A stretch of 64,000 nt of DNA from Bretschneidera sinensis (GCA_023935145.1 CM043705.1:19410001-19474000), one strand, 5' to 3'; positions 21,509 through 34,845 are shown, counted from the stretch's first letter. Notes: generated by a model from the sequence alone, not told the origin. Translations and numbers: made by a program.

Positions 21509-24200
21509 ATTTTATTTATTTATTTATTTTAGAAGCCTCCTTGAAATGGAGGGGGGTTTGATAGGATCCTTACCAACTATTTAGAAAAAATAATAAATAC
21601 AAAGAAAAGAGCCTAACTGTACAAGGACAGAGGGCCTTAGGCCTTACCCTAAAGAAATTACAATTTCCTATATATTTTGAAGCCTGAAACATCATCATCT
21701 AGAGTCTCTTTACAAATTTGAGGTAAGTCCTCTATAGTCCAAAATGTGTTGGAACCATCGAGAGATGGGCCTAGTTTTGCTAGACAATCTGCAACTCTGT
21801 TTGCCTCCCTGCATACATGATGTAGGGACCCTTTCTTAGGTAAGAGTTCCTAAATCTCACGAATTAAATACATTATTCCCTAAGGGCAATCACATTTCCA
21901 AAGAATAATATCTACTAAAACCTTTGAATTGCACTCAATCTCCGATAGCATAATATTATGGTCCTGAGCTAACCTTAAACCTTCCAACAGAGCAAAGGCC
22001 TCTGCGTGCATATTAATGCAGTCTGCAAACACACTCAAGAACATAAGCACAAATGAGAGGTCAGCCTGGAAGACACCACCTCTAGCACACCCAGCCTCAG
22101 ACACTGAACCATCAGTATTGAGCTTAGTTAAGCCTCCTGAAGCCCAGTCCAGGTAACCCATTGACCAATCCGAGGAGATTTCCCTTTGATCATCAGGCCC
22201 AAAGCATTAATACATTGCATCCGTGCAAAAGAAATATCACACTTTGGACTATAGATACCATTTAACTCCCTTAGCCCATAAAAAATATGTTGAATGACCG
22301 AATCTGATTGAGTTGGAACACCTTCATAAATTGCTCTATTCCGAGCCCACCAAAGAGCTCACAAGCCTAGAGCTAGGATGCACACCCGATTAAAACCATA
22401 CAAATCATTTAGGTTAGCCCGATGAAACTAGGCCATGAATAATTTCGTTCCCGAACCGGCCTCAGCAATACCCATCTGAGAACAAAAGTAACTCCACACT
22501 AATCTAGCTAGCTCACCAATGACCATAAGTTGATCCAAAATCTCCTCATTTGCAGTTGTACAATAGATACACTTGGAAACTTATGGAACACCAATTGACT
22601 TGATTTTTTTATCCACCAGGACAGCCCGTAAATGAACTCTCCAAAAAAATGTAGCTATTTTCAAAGATACCCATTTATTCCACACCTTATTGTGCCATCG
22701 AAAGGTTGGATTCTTCACCCTAGTGTACTCCCAGTAACTCTTAGTAGAGAAATTTCTTGAAGCCGAGTGATCCCAAATGAGAACATCATTACAATTATTC
22801 AATCTTAGCTTTTTTGTAGTATCATGAACATCAGGATATAACTCTTTCAGCAGCTCTATCTTACCATGATCAGTTAACATATCACGTACCGACGCATCTT
22901 GAAAAGGGAGATCATTCTGGTTGAGCTAGATAATGCCAACTGTTATGCCAAAACTTAACTTCACCCTACCCTACAATCCAAGTCGAATTCCCCAAAATAG
23001 TTAACACATGTGGGAGAATACATTTCCAACCACAAGAGCTTTAACTTGGAGCCGATAATTACACGAAGGCAAACTATATTTGTGCTGCATAAACATTGCC
23101 CACAAAGACTTGCCCTGAATAAAAATCCATACTAGGTTTCCTTATAAAGCATCATAAACTTCCAGAATTCTTCGAATTCCCAAACCACCATCCTCATATG
23201 GTTTACAGATTCGGTCCCAAGCCACCCAGTGCTTCTTAACAGTATCTCCATTATTCTAATAAAAATGATGCAATGAGTCGTTATAGATTAAGAAGAAAAC
23301 CATTCGGCAAAGAAATAAAAGCAGGAGTATGAAGAGGAACCGAGCACAACACACTTTTGAGGAGTGTGAGTTTCCCCCCAAAGGACAAGAACTTCGCTTT
23401 CCATACTGCCACTTTATTTCGAATTTTATCTTCTAGAGGAAGAAAATATCTATTAACACATTTAACTTGAAACAATGGCGTCTCCAAATAGAGAATTGGA
23501 GTACTTACCTTCTTTAAATTCGACCATCTTTGCATCATCAAAATTTTGTTTCGATGCCACGTATAACTACAAATAAAAGATCTCTTGTCCCAGTTAATTT
23601 TCTATCTAGAGCACTCCTCACACATTTTAAGCAATCTAGTGCAAGCATCAATAGAGCTTTTCTTCTCAAACAACAATATATCATCCACATACAATAAGTG
23701 AGGGACACTTAAAGCTGAACCCAACACTTGGAATCACTCAATAAGACCTTTCTCTACCTAATCCTTAAAATTCCTAGAAAAATCTTCTTCAACAATAATA
23801 AACAGAAGAGGAGACAGGGATCACCTTGACGCAAACCCCTTAAAGATGGAAAGAAGCCTTGTTGTTTGCCATTAATCAAAACCAAAAACCATACATTTGA
23901 CAAGCATCTATAAATTAAGTCACACCAAATTTTTGAGAAGTCAAATTTATGTCATGAGCCAAATTTATGTTTTCATGAATGCTACGGCTCGAAACAAAAC
24001 CCGTCTGTTTTTTAGAAATTAAAAAAGGCAATAACGGAGCAAGCCTATTAGAAAGGACCCGAGAAATGATCTTGTACATAAAAGTGCACAAGCTAAAGGG
24101 TCGAAAATCTGTCTAATTTGTTGGACTCGCCACCTTAGGAATCAACATCAAACTTGTAGCCGTGAAAGACCGAGGAAAGTACCACCCCTAAATATTGTAT
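21509..24200 (-). mobile_element. LINE retrotransposon, 5'-truncated
   Basis: The minus strand contains, in order: reverse transcriptase blocks (24190-23560) with RPFSLCTFMYKIISRVLSNR, FLISKKQTGFVSSRSI and the intact catalytic box LLYVDDILLFE; the RT C-terminal region (23281-23541); a zf-RVT block (22581-22880, FSTKSYWEYTR and KIATFFWRVHLRAV); and an RNase H block (21700-22161, LNTDGSVSEAG, HAEAFALLEGLRLA, REANRVADCLAKLG). It ends in an (AAAT)n tail at 21509-21530. The endonuclease is absent, as expected of 5' truncation. Many stops are present. Confidence 0.85.
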
Positions 24201-24812
24201 ATCAAATCATTGGCACGCTCGTAAACAAACATTTACAAAGTTGTGCATTGACGAAGATCAACCACAACTAAATTATAAACATTTTGTCTCTCTATCTTTT
24301 TAAGCTTTTTCGACTCAAAAACTTTGCTTTATTTGGTGTTTTCATTCTTCGAAGAAAATAGTAGTGACGGGACCATTTTTTAGTAGTGGTAACGGGAATA
24401 TTTAACCATTTTTTTATTGTTGAGAACTTGACTTTAATAAAATAATAATTTCAAATTTGCTAATATAATCATTAAAACTTAATATCAATTCACTAAATAT
24501 AAATTATTAATTTGATAGGATAATTATGTGCATGAGTAATATTTGGAGCTTGTCTGTGTCATTGTGTCCTTATATTTTCTTTTAAATTTTTTTATAAAAT
24601 GGTTGAAAAAAAATCATAACCCAATTCCAATTCAAAACCCTATTTCAATACATAATTTTACTTGTATTAATCAAAATTCTTAGATATGTTTTTATCGAAC
24701 GACATGAAGAAATAAAAATAATTATATATTGGATCCTCTAGATTGGAGATCTAATTTCATTGATGCTGACATGATAGAGAAAAGTTGTTGGCAAATTGTG
24801 GTAAATGGAGAA
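24201..24812. other. AT-rich intergenic region
   Basis: No gene or repeat with clear ends is seen. A plausible 5' remnant of the LINE (about 24200-24260) fades out here. Confidence 0.45.
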
Positions 24813-24980
24813 GTTTTTCCCTGCCATAGTACCATGAGAGATAAATAGCACAATGGTCTATCTCACTGTTAAATAGTATGAGAAGAGAGAGAAAAAAAAG
24901 ATATTTTGTTTTCATTCAAGGGTAAGATAGACCCTTGTACCAAATATCTCTCATGATATTATGCTAAGCAAGAATTTTTT
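24813..24980. mobile_element. foldback element (MITE-like hairpin)
   Basis: The left arm (TTTTTCCCTGCCATAGTACC then ATGAGAGATA...GGTCTATCTCA) and the inverted right arm (about 24917-24980) pair over roughly 55-60 bp at about 75% identity, with a 45-bp purine-rich loop. No coding capacity and no certain target duplication are seen. Confidence 0.45.
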
Positions 24981-25568
24981 ATAGTAAATGACTAGTAGCA
25001 CATTGCATTGGCAGACGACTAGTCCATTAGCAAAAAGAGTAGCCACTTGGCATACCACTGACCATTGTGTATCAATGCATCAATCCTGAGTAATTTTTGT
25101 CTAAACCGGATCTAAAATCAATAATTTCGATTTGTTTGAAATTTTATTGATAATTTTTTAAAAAATTTATTGATAATATTTTTTGAGTCTCACATTTATA
25201 TTGACGTTATTAATTAAGTTTTCCAAAATTATAAATAAAATTTTGAACCGATCTAAAACATAAAACATTGAATTTAAATCCAATCTAACAAAAGAAAAAA
25301 TTGAGTACATGGAGCCTTTTCTCCTCGTCACTTCACTATTGTATCATTACTCAAACTTAATAACCAGGGAGACATTTATAAGAGAGAGAGCGAGGAAGAT
25401 GTTACATGTTAAATGAAGCAAAAGCTAAGCATCTTAGTTATCATTTAATTTATTTAGTTATTGGATTTACATAGAACACCAAAATGGCCCAACTTACTAG
25501 TAATTCTCATTGATTCCAGTTCACTGGCGAGGACTACTTACAAAGCAAACTTGGTAGTTACTAGAGTT
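24981..25568. other. 3' flank of the COL16-like gene
   Basis: AT-rich sequence without reading frames. It would include the 3' UTR of the COL16-like gene, whose stop codon is at 25569-25571. No certain poly(A) signal was chosen. Confidence 0.45.
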
Positions 25569-27494
25569 CTATTTATTAAGCAAATTAGGAAAAGCAGGTC
25601 CTGCAAAAGATGTCCTCTTGACAAACCTTCCCTTCATTCTAGGCCTCTTCTCCGCATTCAGTTTTCGAACCTCGTATCTTATTTTCTTGGAAAACAACCT
25701 TGTCCGTCGTTTTTCTCTGTACCTTGATACTCTTGCCTCTCTCCCTCCGTCACCCACTGTAGGGTTTGCCCCTATTCCCCCAAATTCACCGTACGCCTGC
25801 TGAACTTGTCTTCCATTTGCACCCTGAAAATTTTTAAGCCAACACTACCTTGTTAGTATTATCAATGATATTGTATCTGAAAGCATATAATTACAGGATA
25901 AAGTTAGACACAGAACGGATTCTGCAATGAAAGTTCACTACTGTTTGTTCTAGCTAGTTTCCAAAACCGTTTTAGTTTCTTAAAAACAAAAGATAAGCTA
26001 AAAAAAAAAAAACCCCAATTTAAGAAAGATAAGAAACTCAAAAATAAATACTAAATTTATCTCGAGATGCAAAAACTTGTTAACCATTTTATCAAGTAGC
26101 TTTTAACCTCACGTCTGTTTTACAAAAAAGTTTCAAAAGCTTTTTTGATAATCAAAAACTAAAACTATATTTCGGACAACTACATCAACATTAATAAAGA
26201 CTTAATAGTATCGAAGATAATTAAAGTCTAGCCTATTGATGTATAAAGGGCATGATGTATATACTATAATTAAGTTTAATAGGGTATATTACTACTATTT
26301 TCTCTGGTTTAAAAATGACCACACAAGGCATGAAATTAAAAAATTTACCATGCAATAATCAGGCCAGCATTCATCCACGTTAAAATCGGGCCGGTCACCG
26401 GTAGTCCATGGGGACCCATGGCTTGCCCATTCAGTGATCACTGACTCATAATCTAAACTCAACAATATCTTCCTCTTCTTAATCATCTTCTTTGCACCAT
26501 CATCTTCTTCATATGCACTACTGTCAACCTTGATATCCACCTCTCCTTTAATCACCTTATTATTCCCATGATCTTCCTCTCCACAAGTAAGAGGAGAATC
26601 ATAGTCAAAGCTGAACTCAAAAGGTTCTCTTCCCATATCATCAATCTCATTTTCAGCATTCCATTGATGTCTAACACCTGCTTCACAGCATGTAATACCC
26701 TCTTCATCTTCAATCTTTACTACTGATGATGATTCCTTATTAATTTCCTCTCCTTTGCAATCCTTTAATCCTAATTCCTCCATCCCAAAAGACCCATTCT
26801 CCAACCCTCTACCAAGCAAGCTTTCAACATCAGCTGCAAACTCTGCAAGATCCGTATCCGAAGGAAGAAACTCTTGTAAGCTGTACTCGACATCAGCAGC
26901 TTGTGATGATCCATACCCAGATAACAAATTATTAGCTTTCGATTCATTACTACTCCCTGCTTCGACGTCGTTTGCTACAGTTGATATTGTAGAGGTGCAT
27001 AGCACTGCAACAAAAGGATCGAATATTGGAACCCTGTAAAGAAGCTGCTCTTCTTCGTTCTCTTCATGTGAATAAATCTCATCGGAACCAACCTCTGGCA
27101 CGAGGTCAGGAACAAGGACTTGGTTCCTTCTTATTGGCTCGTTGGATTTACCCTTTTCGTGATGATCATCATGGTGAAAGGAAGGCAGCTTATTGCCGCT
27201 GTGTCGCGGTGTTCGTGCCTTTCTGGTGAACCCATGGTGCCATGAGGGTACTGTAGAGTTGCTCACCGTAGGTGATGTGCTTATTGGAGTTAGCTTGAGC
27301 GAAGCGGTTTTCAAGCGAACCCTTTCGTGTCTAAGTGCAAGTGGGTTCGCTGAGTGAACCGAAGCATCACATGCCTGACAAAGGAAAGCATCATCGGCTG
27401 CACAATACCAACGAGCCCGTTTCTTTATACAGCTATCACAGGCTCTGGCTGTTTTGCCACCAACGGCGTTAGCCACATTTTTGGTACAAATCAT
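25569..27494 (-). CDS. COL16: CONSTANS-LIKE 16-type B-box/CCT protein (two exons)
   Basis: Exon 1 spans 27494-26349 (382 codons), the intron 26348-25824 (GTAAAT...TTTCAG), and exon 2 25823-25569 (84 residues plus TAG), giving 466 residues. A single B-box lies at about residues 17-60 ([40 protein letters not shown]). The acidic middle contains [14 protein letters not shown], a [19 protein letters not shown] motif and [12 protein letters not shown]. The CCT domain in exon 2 (about 410-452) reads [20 protein letters not shown] and is complete to GRFVKR. One B-box plus CCT, with the intron just before CCT, is the group III layout (COL6/7/8/16, BBX14-17). Such nuclear regulators act in light, flowering and chlorophyll control. 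[11 protein letters not shown] was chosen as the start because it aligns with the family's MKSLANAV-like beginning; the longer upstream frame is unsupported. It is somewhat longer than Arabidopsis COL16. Confidence 0.93.
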
Positions 27495-28427
27495 TGAACA
27501 ATCAACGATGAAATCGATTGGAATCCAAAATTTTTGAAGCAAAATCAAGACCAAATAGAAACCAAAGGAGAGCAAAAGAGGTTATATGAATTGTTGGCTT
27601 GAAACTTGAAAGTGATATTGGTTGCAATAATTCTGTGTGTGGGATGGGTGTGTGACCCACGAACCGCGCTTTTACAGTGTATTTAACAGTTTTTGTGGTC
27701 TTCCCTTTTGAGTTTGGATGCACTTTTGAGTATTTTCCAACAGAGGGATTTTGCTTTTGGATCCACTACAAGGCCTTATCTGGTTTTTTATTGGTTGGTT
27801 CTAAATATCATCTTAATATCTGTATCCTTATTGGTTGCTTCTCTAATCAAGGGGATTTCTCGTGGGCCCAGAGTGGTAAGGGATGAGAACGAGTTTTTTA
27901 TTTATTTGATCCTCATCTATTGTTTTCTCTGCCCAAACTTCTTTTCAATTCCTTTGCTAAATTGAAAGAGACCCGTTTGTTGGTTTGTCTCCCTGCTGCA
28001 TGATACCTGTCATAACTTTTAAAGTCTAGGCCCAAGTTCGCGGTCCCCTTGTTCTATCTCATTCAAATATTTTTGACTCCTCTCCAATAGATCCTACTCC
28101 AATATGATGAATCAACCAATAGTATTCTGCCATTTCAAGGAAATCTTACAAATGAAGTGATGATATAGGAGAACCCCAAAAATGAATGTCAAACTTTTGT
28201 CCAAAAATATCCTGCCTGAACAGATGAGCTTTATTTAGAGCAACAAAGTTAATCCAATCCATCCACTAATAGCTTTGATTTCGATGTTTCCAACCCTCAA
28301 TTTAACAATTAAAAACTTAATACTATGTAATATTGACAGTTTGACGCTACTAAAATTTGGATAAGGCTAACAGGTGAATATTACATTTTGAATGTTTGCT
28401 TATGTTACGAGGAGTATTTGAAATCCT
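27495..28427. other. 5' flank of the COL16-like gene
   Basis: This contains the presumed 5' UTR and promoter of the minus-strand gene. A weak TATA-like TTAAAT lies on the minus strand near 27681-27686. The overlapping plus-strand frames at 27677-27965 show no domain. Nothing else is recognisable up to the LTR at 28428. Confidence 0.4.
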
Positions 28428-29042
28428 TGACACCCTGATTTTTTTTTCTTCAGCTAATCGTGTTCAGTTGAGAAATGGAATGGTGCGTTTTACTTGAGTA
28501 TGAGATTAACATTGCTCTGTGCATCAGCCTCATTCTTTGTGTCGGCCTCACCTGAAAGATATATATGTATGACAAAATTCAAGTTAAGATTGTAAAAGGG
28601 TTGGATGCGTGACAGTCAAGGATGAAGCGGTTGTTAATTAGTTATTTAGAAGTTTTTCTTGTTTAAATTCAAATCTACTTGGTTCCTACTTGTAAGGGAT
28701 CTGACAGTTATTTTCTCTTCCTTATAAATATTGAAAATCTTTTATTGATAACGAACACACAATTCAACAATAATTTACTCTTCTATCTAGGAATAGCAGT
28801 AACGTAACTAGGAGTAGCAATAACATAGAAATCAAATCTCCATTGCTAGTACTTTGTATTAGAACATGTGGACCCGAGAAAAAGACACTGAATATGGTGA
28901 ATCGTTCTCATTCGACTTATCACCGAGAATAAAAACACTGAATACAGTGAATCTTTCTCACAATTGCTTGATCGATTTGGGTGTGAAACAACATTCACAC
29001 AATCTTAGCATACTCAGACAACTCACCAAATTTTCTGCATCA
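28428..29042 (+). repeat. 5' LTR of element C
   Basis: The LTR is 615 bp, beginning TGACACC and ending GCATCA, with a TATA-like CTTATAAATA near 28720. It is colinear with 30581-31197 with many substitutions, so C is older than B and A. Confidence 0.75.
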
Positions 29043-29224
29043 ATAGTTTGACACGCTCAGTGGGACTCTAGGAAATTTGATTGCAAATGGTTCACAGAAA
29101 AATAGTCGCTTATGAGGAAGGCCCAAGTCATCGCCATGAGGGTTAATATACATCATTGCAAACAAGGAACAATCCTAAAAAATTTGAATCACAGGATGAA
29201 CATCCTACAATGGAAGATTTTGTG

Positions 29225-30060
29225 CTAGTGACTCAGAAATTTGATCCACTTTTGGTGAACCAAATTTTTGTGCCATAATAAGGATCTTAGTTTGGGCCCT
29301 TGTGGCATTACCAGCAACTGTAGAGACAAATTCTTTGACAAGACAACCACCAAAGGGGTATACACTATGGATAATTTCATGGGATAGGTTCTCCCAAATT
29401 TAGTCTCGTCAACTATACGATGGTTCCATAGTGGTATCGATTCTAACATATGAATTCAAACTTGTGCACCAATAAATCCCTTAATCTTAAACAACCAAAA
29501 TAATATGGCTAATGGGGTGTTACCACAAAGGTATTGGTTGATGAAGTCTAAAAGCATGTTGCTGCTACCATAAGGGAGGTTCTTAATCTTAAAGAAACAG
29601 TTAGAAAAGTGCATTAAGTTGGAAATACCTTGGTCATCTGAAGCATCTCCTTTGTACATACATATTTTGCTAAGCCAGTATGAGAAACTAGAGTCTAAAT
29701 TCGGCCAAGTTCTGAATTTCTTGTTTTCAAAAGTAAAAGAGAAATCAAGGTTCCCTATCTCCCATAAGAATTTATATGGTTCAATTTTTGGGAAGAACTT
29801 GGTAAATTGGACTGGGGGTTCTTGGGCAAAGCAAAGCCCAACATTAGGGCCTTAAGATGTTCATCAAGAGTTAGGTATTGAGTGTTTGCCTCCTCAATTT
29901 CTCGATTAGACACTAACTTCAAATGAATGTTGGCGCTTAAAAATTGTGAAGATGATGGAGGAATTATGGAAGGCATACATGTTCTTTGTGTTGAAGATGT
30001 TTTTTTATTTGAGGAGCTACCTGGGTTCTGGGATATTTTGAATGTTCTCTTGCTCTCCAT
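29225..30060 (-). pseudogene. antisense reading frame in element C, possibly plant mobile domain (PMD)-like
   Basis: On the strand opposite to C, the 101-residue frame at 29755-30060 (MESKRTFKISQNPGSSS...) is followed, after a shift near 29790, by a coherent frame. That frame reads FENKKFRTWPNLDSSFSYWL, DDQGISNLMHFSNCFFKI and GNTPLAILFWLFKIKGFIGA, then an in-frame TGA (29456-29458) and SIPLWNHRIVDETKFGRTYP. The spacing of a SYWLSK-like segment followed by PLAILFWL...F recalls the aminotransferase-like plant mobile domain found in some plant gypsy and MULE elements. The resemblance is weak and from memory; the protein could be something else. It is broken in any case. Confidence 0.4.
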
Positions 30061-30580
30061 AAATCTCGAGATTTCAAAAACCTCTATTGAAGGGAAATAA
30101 GGATTCGAAAAGCTAGGGTTTTAAGGGTTTGAACTTTGATTCTCGTTTCCTTGGTGTTGGTTTTCTTGTTGATTGATAGAAAAAAATGGCTTTGAAGTTT
30201 TGTATGGGATTCAAAGAAATCAAATCCCAAGTTAGTTGAAGAAATTGGGGATCAATTGTTGGGAAATCATAAATAGAGAGATGGTTCTTTCTTTGCTATG
30301 GGGTTTTAGAGTTTATTTCAAAAAGTGAAGAGTTTTTTCTTTGCTTGTGTAGTTTTGTTAAACGAAGGCTAGAAGTTGAAAAGTTAGTAACCGCCGAAAA
30401 TTAATGAGCTGTACTAAGTCTCTTGATAGGCAGGAAATACATTGTTGTGTTAGTGACGTAGTATAATTTTATTAGTTTGTTAAGGGGTGTGATAGTAATT
30501 ACTTTCTGAAGGTGTAAGGGAAGTTTCAAAATCAGTGTTGGTTCATAACCTACAAGCAAAAGGATATGAGGGGACATTGT

Positions 30581-31197
30581 TGACACTCTAATTATTCCAA
30601 TTAATTGTACTAAGTTGTTGAGTAATGGAATGGTGTGTTTTGATCGAGTACAAGATTAACCTTGTTCCGTGCCTCGGCCTTATTCCTTGCGTCGACCTCG
30701 TCTTTTGTATCGGCCTCACCTGAAGGATATGTATGATCGAGTTCAAGTTAAGATTATAAAAGGTTTTTGACGTGTGGTAGTCAAGGATGAAACGACTGTT
30801 AGTTATTTAGCAGTTTTTCTTATTTAAATTCAAATGTATTTAGTTCCTACGTGTAAGAGATAGGACAATTACTTTCTTTTCCTTATAAATATTGTAGGGT
30901 TTTCATTAATGAAGAACACACAGTTCAACAACAATTTACTTTTCTATATCTAGGAGTAGCAATAACGTAATGAGGAGTAAATGTAACAGTAACATAGCAA
31001 TAAAATCCCCATTGCTGGTACTTTGTATTAGAACATATGGACCCAAGAAATAGACATTGAATACAGTGAATCGTTCTTATTCAACCTATCGAGAGAGAAA
31101 CATTGAATATAATGAATCTCTCTCACAATTGCTTAATTGATTTGAATGCATATAACAACATTCAAACAATCGCGCAACTCACCAATTTTTTTGCAGC
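30581..31197 (+). repeat. 3' LTR of element C, left part (split by element B)
   Basis: The repeat is colinear with 28428-29042 and ends in TTTTTGCAGC at 31197, where element B entered five bases from the LTR end. The final base of this LTR is at 44041, after B and the second copy of its target duplication (44036-44040). Confidence 0.75.
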
Positions 31198-32583
31198 TGT
31201 TGTGAATTTTAAATTACTCGCAAGTGCACGAGTCGTTTGCAGTATAGTGTTGTGCAAGTGCAAGGTCGAATCCACAGGGAATTGCGTTGTGAAAATATAA
31301 TTTTTAATCTAAATTAACTCTATCTTAACCTAGTTCTGAATTTTGAATGATAATTTGCAAAACAAATTAAAACTAAATTAAATTGATTTAAAAACTAATA
31401 ATAAAAACACTAAGGTTTCCGAATCCACCCCACCAAAGCTAAGCATATATGTTGTAAAAATATAGCCTATCAAAACATTCCATGAATCCAACTATAAGAC
31501 AAAAAACAAATAATATCCCAACTAAACCAAAAGCATCCAATGTATCCGCTCTTAACAAATCACAAAGGAAATCCAATTTAATCGAAAAGCATTCAATGTA
31601 TTTATCAAATGAAACACAAAGAATATCCAACAGACAATTTAAACTCAATCAATTATAAGATTAACTCAAATAATTGACAGAACATTTTATACTAAAAATT
31701 GTTAGATTTGTACAAGCAAATCTAAACTACTACGCCAAACAACGGCGGGGCTTCATCTTCAACCTTAGCTGAAGAGTCTAGCCACTCATAATTATAAAAC
31801 TATAATAAAAAGTGCTAAACATTTAAACTAAAACAACTGAATATAAAGAAATAAATAAACAACTTTACATGGGAGAAATTTCACTCGCTGACGGGCGGCG
31901 CTTCCCCTCGTGGTAGCAATGCCTTCGGGATCCACCAGAATGCTAGCGGACGTCCACCGGTAAACACCAAAGTGGCTCAGGAATTGTACATTAAAGATGA
32001 AGTGAAGAAGGGCTTATATAGGGAAATATCACAAGTGCAATATGCTTCCAATCCGATGTGGGATATTATAGATTCCAGTTTTTGCTCTTTGACCTTGTCT
32101 ACTAAAACTGCCATAACTTTCTCTAAAAAAATTATTTTATTGATCCATAAAATTCCTCAAAAAATAGACATCGGGATCTTTCCAAGCATATATGGCTCAT
32201 CTCGTGGTTCTTCCTGAATCAATACAGTTAAATCCTCAAAAATGGCTGATCTGTCACGCTGAAATCATGCACAGCCTGACCTTTGTCTACTAAAACTACC
32301 ACAACTTTCTCTAGAAAAATCATTTTATTGATCCGTAAAATTTCCCAGAAAATAGACATCCGGATCTTTCCAAGCATATGTGGCTCATCTTCTGATTATT
32401 CCTAAATCAATACAGTTTAATCCTAAAAAATGGCTGATCTGCACGAGCAATTCTGGCAATTTAGTGAAACTTCTTTCCAAGCTTGTAAACCTGTAAAACA
32501 ACGAAAACAACTCAAAGTAACAAATTCCTAAGCTAACAAATGTAAATTAAAGGGCCAAAATATGCAATATTTGGCACTCATCA
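31198..32583 (-). repeat. 3' LTR of element B
   Basis: The LTR is 1386 bp. On the minus strand it begins TGATGAGTGCC and carries a TATA box (CTATATAAGCC, about 32011-32021). The 69-residue frame at 31439-31648 also occurs in the other LTR and is a by-product of LTR duplication. The polypurine tract AAGTTTGGGGGTATT (32584-32598) abuts it. Confidence 0.88.
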
Positions 32584-32598
32584 AATACCCCCAAACTT

Positions 32599-33467
32599 AC
32601 AATTTGCTAGTCCCTTAGCAAAACAAAATAATAAAAAAAAACCTAAATGAAAAACAAAGAACATAAAGATAAGTTCATCACTCATGGTATCCAAAAATTT
32701 AAGGAGCACACATCACCATGATATTCATTCATGAGCAAGCTTAAAAAAATAAACCCATCTTCGCAATGAATAGAAAAGTTAAAATCTAATTACTTACAAA
32801 AGGCAGGTTAAGGCATCACAAGTCTGACACTGTGTAAAGTGAATTAGCATATAGAAATGAAGCTTCCAAGTGACTCCAATGTGTAAGGTCTCCATGTCTC
32901 AAGATTCACCAAATTTCCCATCAGAATGAATAAAAACGGCATAGTTTTTATCTTCTTTTTTTTATATATATAAAAGGCTCTGCTATGTTTAATTCCCTTA
33001 AGCTCTCTAATTGACCCATTTAGCGAGTGTTGAGTCAATAACTCCCAAACCAGATGGTTTTAGGGTATTAGGTGTAAAGACACCCCTAAGAACTTACTAA
33101 CTCGAGTCAAAAAGGCTACGAAATTAAACCAGCCTTAATACTACAAAACAAAATTCCACCTTTTGACATGAACACTCATTGCTTACTAAGGCAAGAGGTC
33201 CAGTTACTCAGCGGAAAGTTTATTTATGATAATAATTTTTTTTTTATGCTTTTCTATGCCCAAGAGTTCATCCAACAAGTCATCCAGTTTCAGTTAAGAT
33301 AAGGAAAAATACACATTAAAATCACATGTCATACCTCACATAATTTGTACTAATGTGCTCGTGTTAGATTATGTTAAACATGTGAATTATCAAATGCCTA
33401 TGGTAAGTAACTAAATTTTAAAATTTATCACCAGATCATGTGTTCAAAATGTTAAGCTCACCAATGA
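32599..33467 (-). other. 3' spacer of element B
   Basis: Non-coding spacer between the B 3' LTR and the insertion point of A. No domain is recognisable. It continues on the other side of A at 40531. Confidence 0.5.
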
Positions 33468-33472
33468 CATCA

Positions 33473-34822
33473 TGATAAGAGCCATTAAATGCATTATAAT
33501 CGTACTTATTTGTTAGCACTTTAGGGTTGATTTAGGTCTTAATTGCATTTTTATTCATTAACAACTCTAAAGTGGTATTTTTGGAGCACTAATTTATTTC
33601 GGTGCATTTTTCAGGTATCTTGAGTTAAAGGAGATTGAAAAACTATCATCATTTTGAAACACAAAGTTCCATTGAACACTCAAGCAAAAGAATGATCGCG
33701 GAAGAGCCAAGATGAAGAGAAACTATGGAAGGAGTTTTCACTAAGTTGCTGGAGTTGGCATACAAATCAACCATCTTTAAAAATTAAACTGTATCGATGT
33801 AGAAAGAACCAGGAAGTGTGCCACATATGGTTAGAAAGATATGGAAGTCTATTTTCTGAAGAATTTTACGGTTCATTAAAATCATTTCTCTAGAGGAAGT
33901 TGTGGCGATTTTAGCGGACAGAGGTCAGACTTTCTGAATCAGCGCGCACACAGCCTTGTGCACTCCGAGTTAGACCCTAATTAGGTCTTTAATGACTTAT
34001 TCAAACCCTAAAACACCCCTAGACCTTGTATACTATAAATATACCACTTAGGGTTTGTAATTGGATATTCAAAAAGCTGGAGAACTCAAGAGAGCAGCAA
34101 CTTTCCTTCCATTGTGCAACCATGAGCCCCATGGCTAACTAATCTCCAAGCAAGGAGAAGGGATGAATCCCTAGGTGTAGTTGTTTCTATTTCCCTTATT
34201 TGATTCAGTTGTAATGGAGCTTTAACGTTCAAATATTGTTATGATTTACTTTTATTCTAATTATAAAGATTTCATCTAATCCGGTGATTGTATCTTTTTC
34301 CTTGATATAGATTTAGTCATGCTTTCTTTATGTCAAGATTATTTGGGTATGATTGAGTCCCGTAGATCTAGCCTTTAGGTTTGTCCATTACTGCAATATT
34401 GTCATCAAAGATATATTGTCGTTTCTTGATAAACTTAAGGGATAGATCATATGTGCATGAATTGAAAATAAAGAGTATTTCATAACAATCAAATTAGGGT
34501 TTATACATGTGCTTTAATTGAATATATGCCGATTGCCTGTTTGGGATGTGAAACTTGCAATCGAGATAAAAAACAACTGAATCAAGTTAGGATTAGGGCA
34601 ACAAACCTAGGGAGGATTCCCGGATCCTTGTTGCTTCTCCATTATATTTCACAATCTACTTTACACAATTGTCTCACTATCAAATTTCAGATTCTATATT
34701 TAATTTGATCATATCGTCTCATATTAAAGTTTACACCTTCCCTTATAGTTAATTTGTCTCCCTGTGGAATCGACACCCCAAAGCCGTACTACAACACCGC
34801 GTTACTGTTTTAGGTGTAATCA
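33473..34822 (+). repeat. 5' LTR of element A
   Basis: TGATAAGAGCC...GTAATCA, 1350 bp, with a TATA box CTATAAATA at 34033-34041. The 60-residue frame at 34526-34708 is repeated identically in the 3' LTR (40229-40411) and is not a gene. Confidence 0.92.
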
Positions 34823-34827
34823 AATTT

Positions 34828-34845
34828 TGGCGCCGTTGCCAGGGA
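34828..34845 (+). other. primer binding site of element A, tRNA-Asp type
   Basis: TGGCGCCGTTGCCAGGGA matches the complement of the plant tRNA-Asp 3' end except for one base (expected GCCGGGGA). It starts five bases after the LTR end, as in Athila-type elements. Confidence 0.8.

Noticed and set aside
26755..27229. Plus-strand frames opposite the COL16-like exon
   Set aside because: They are antisense shadows of a well-supported coding exon.
27502..27575. Upstream extension MLSFGFYLVLILLQKFW of the COL16-like frame
   Set aside because: The family starts just before the B-box; the hydrophobic extension would put a membrane segment on a nuclear factor and is likely 5' UTR.
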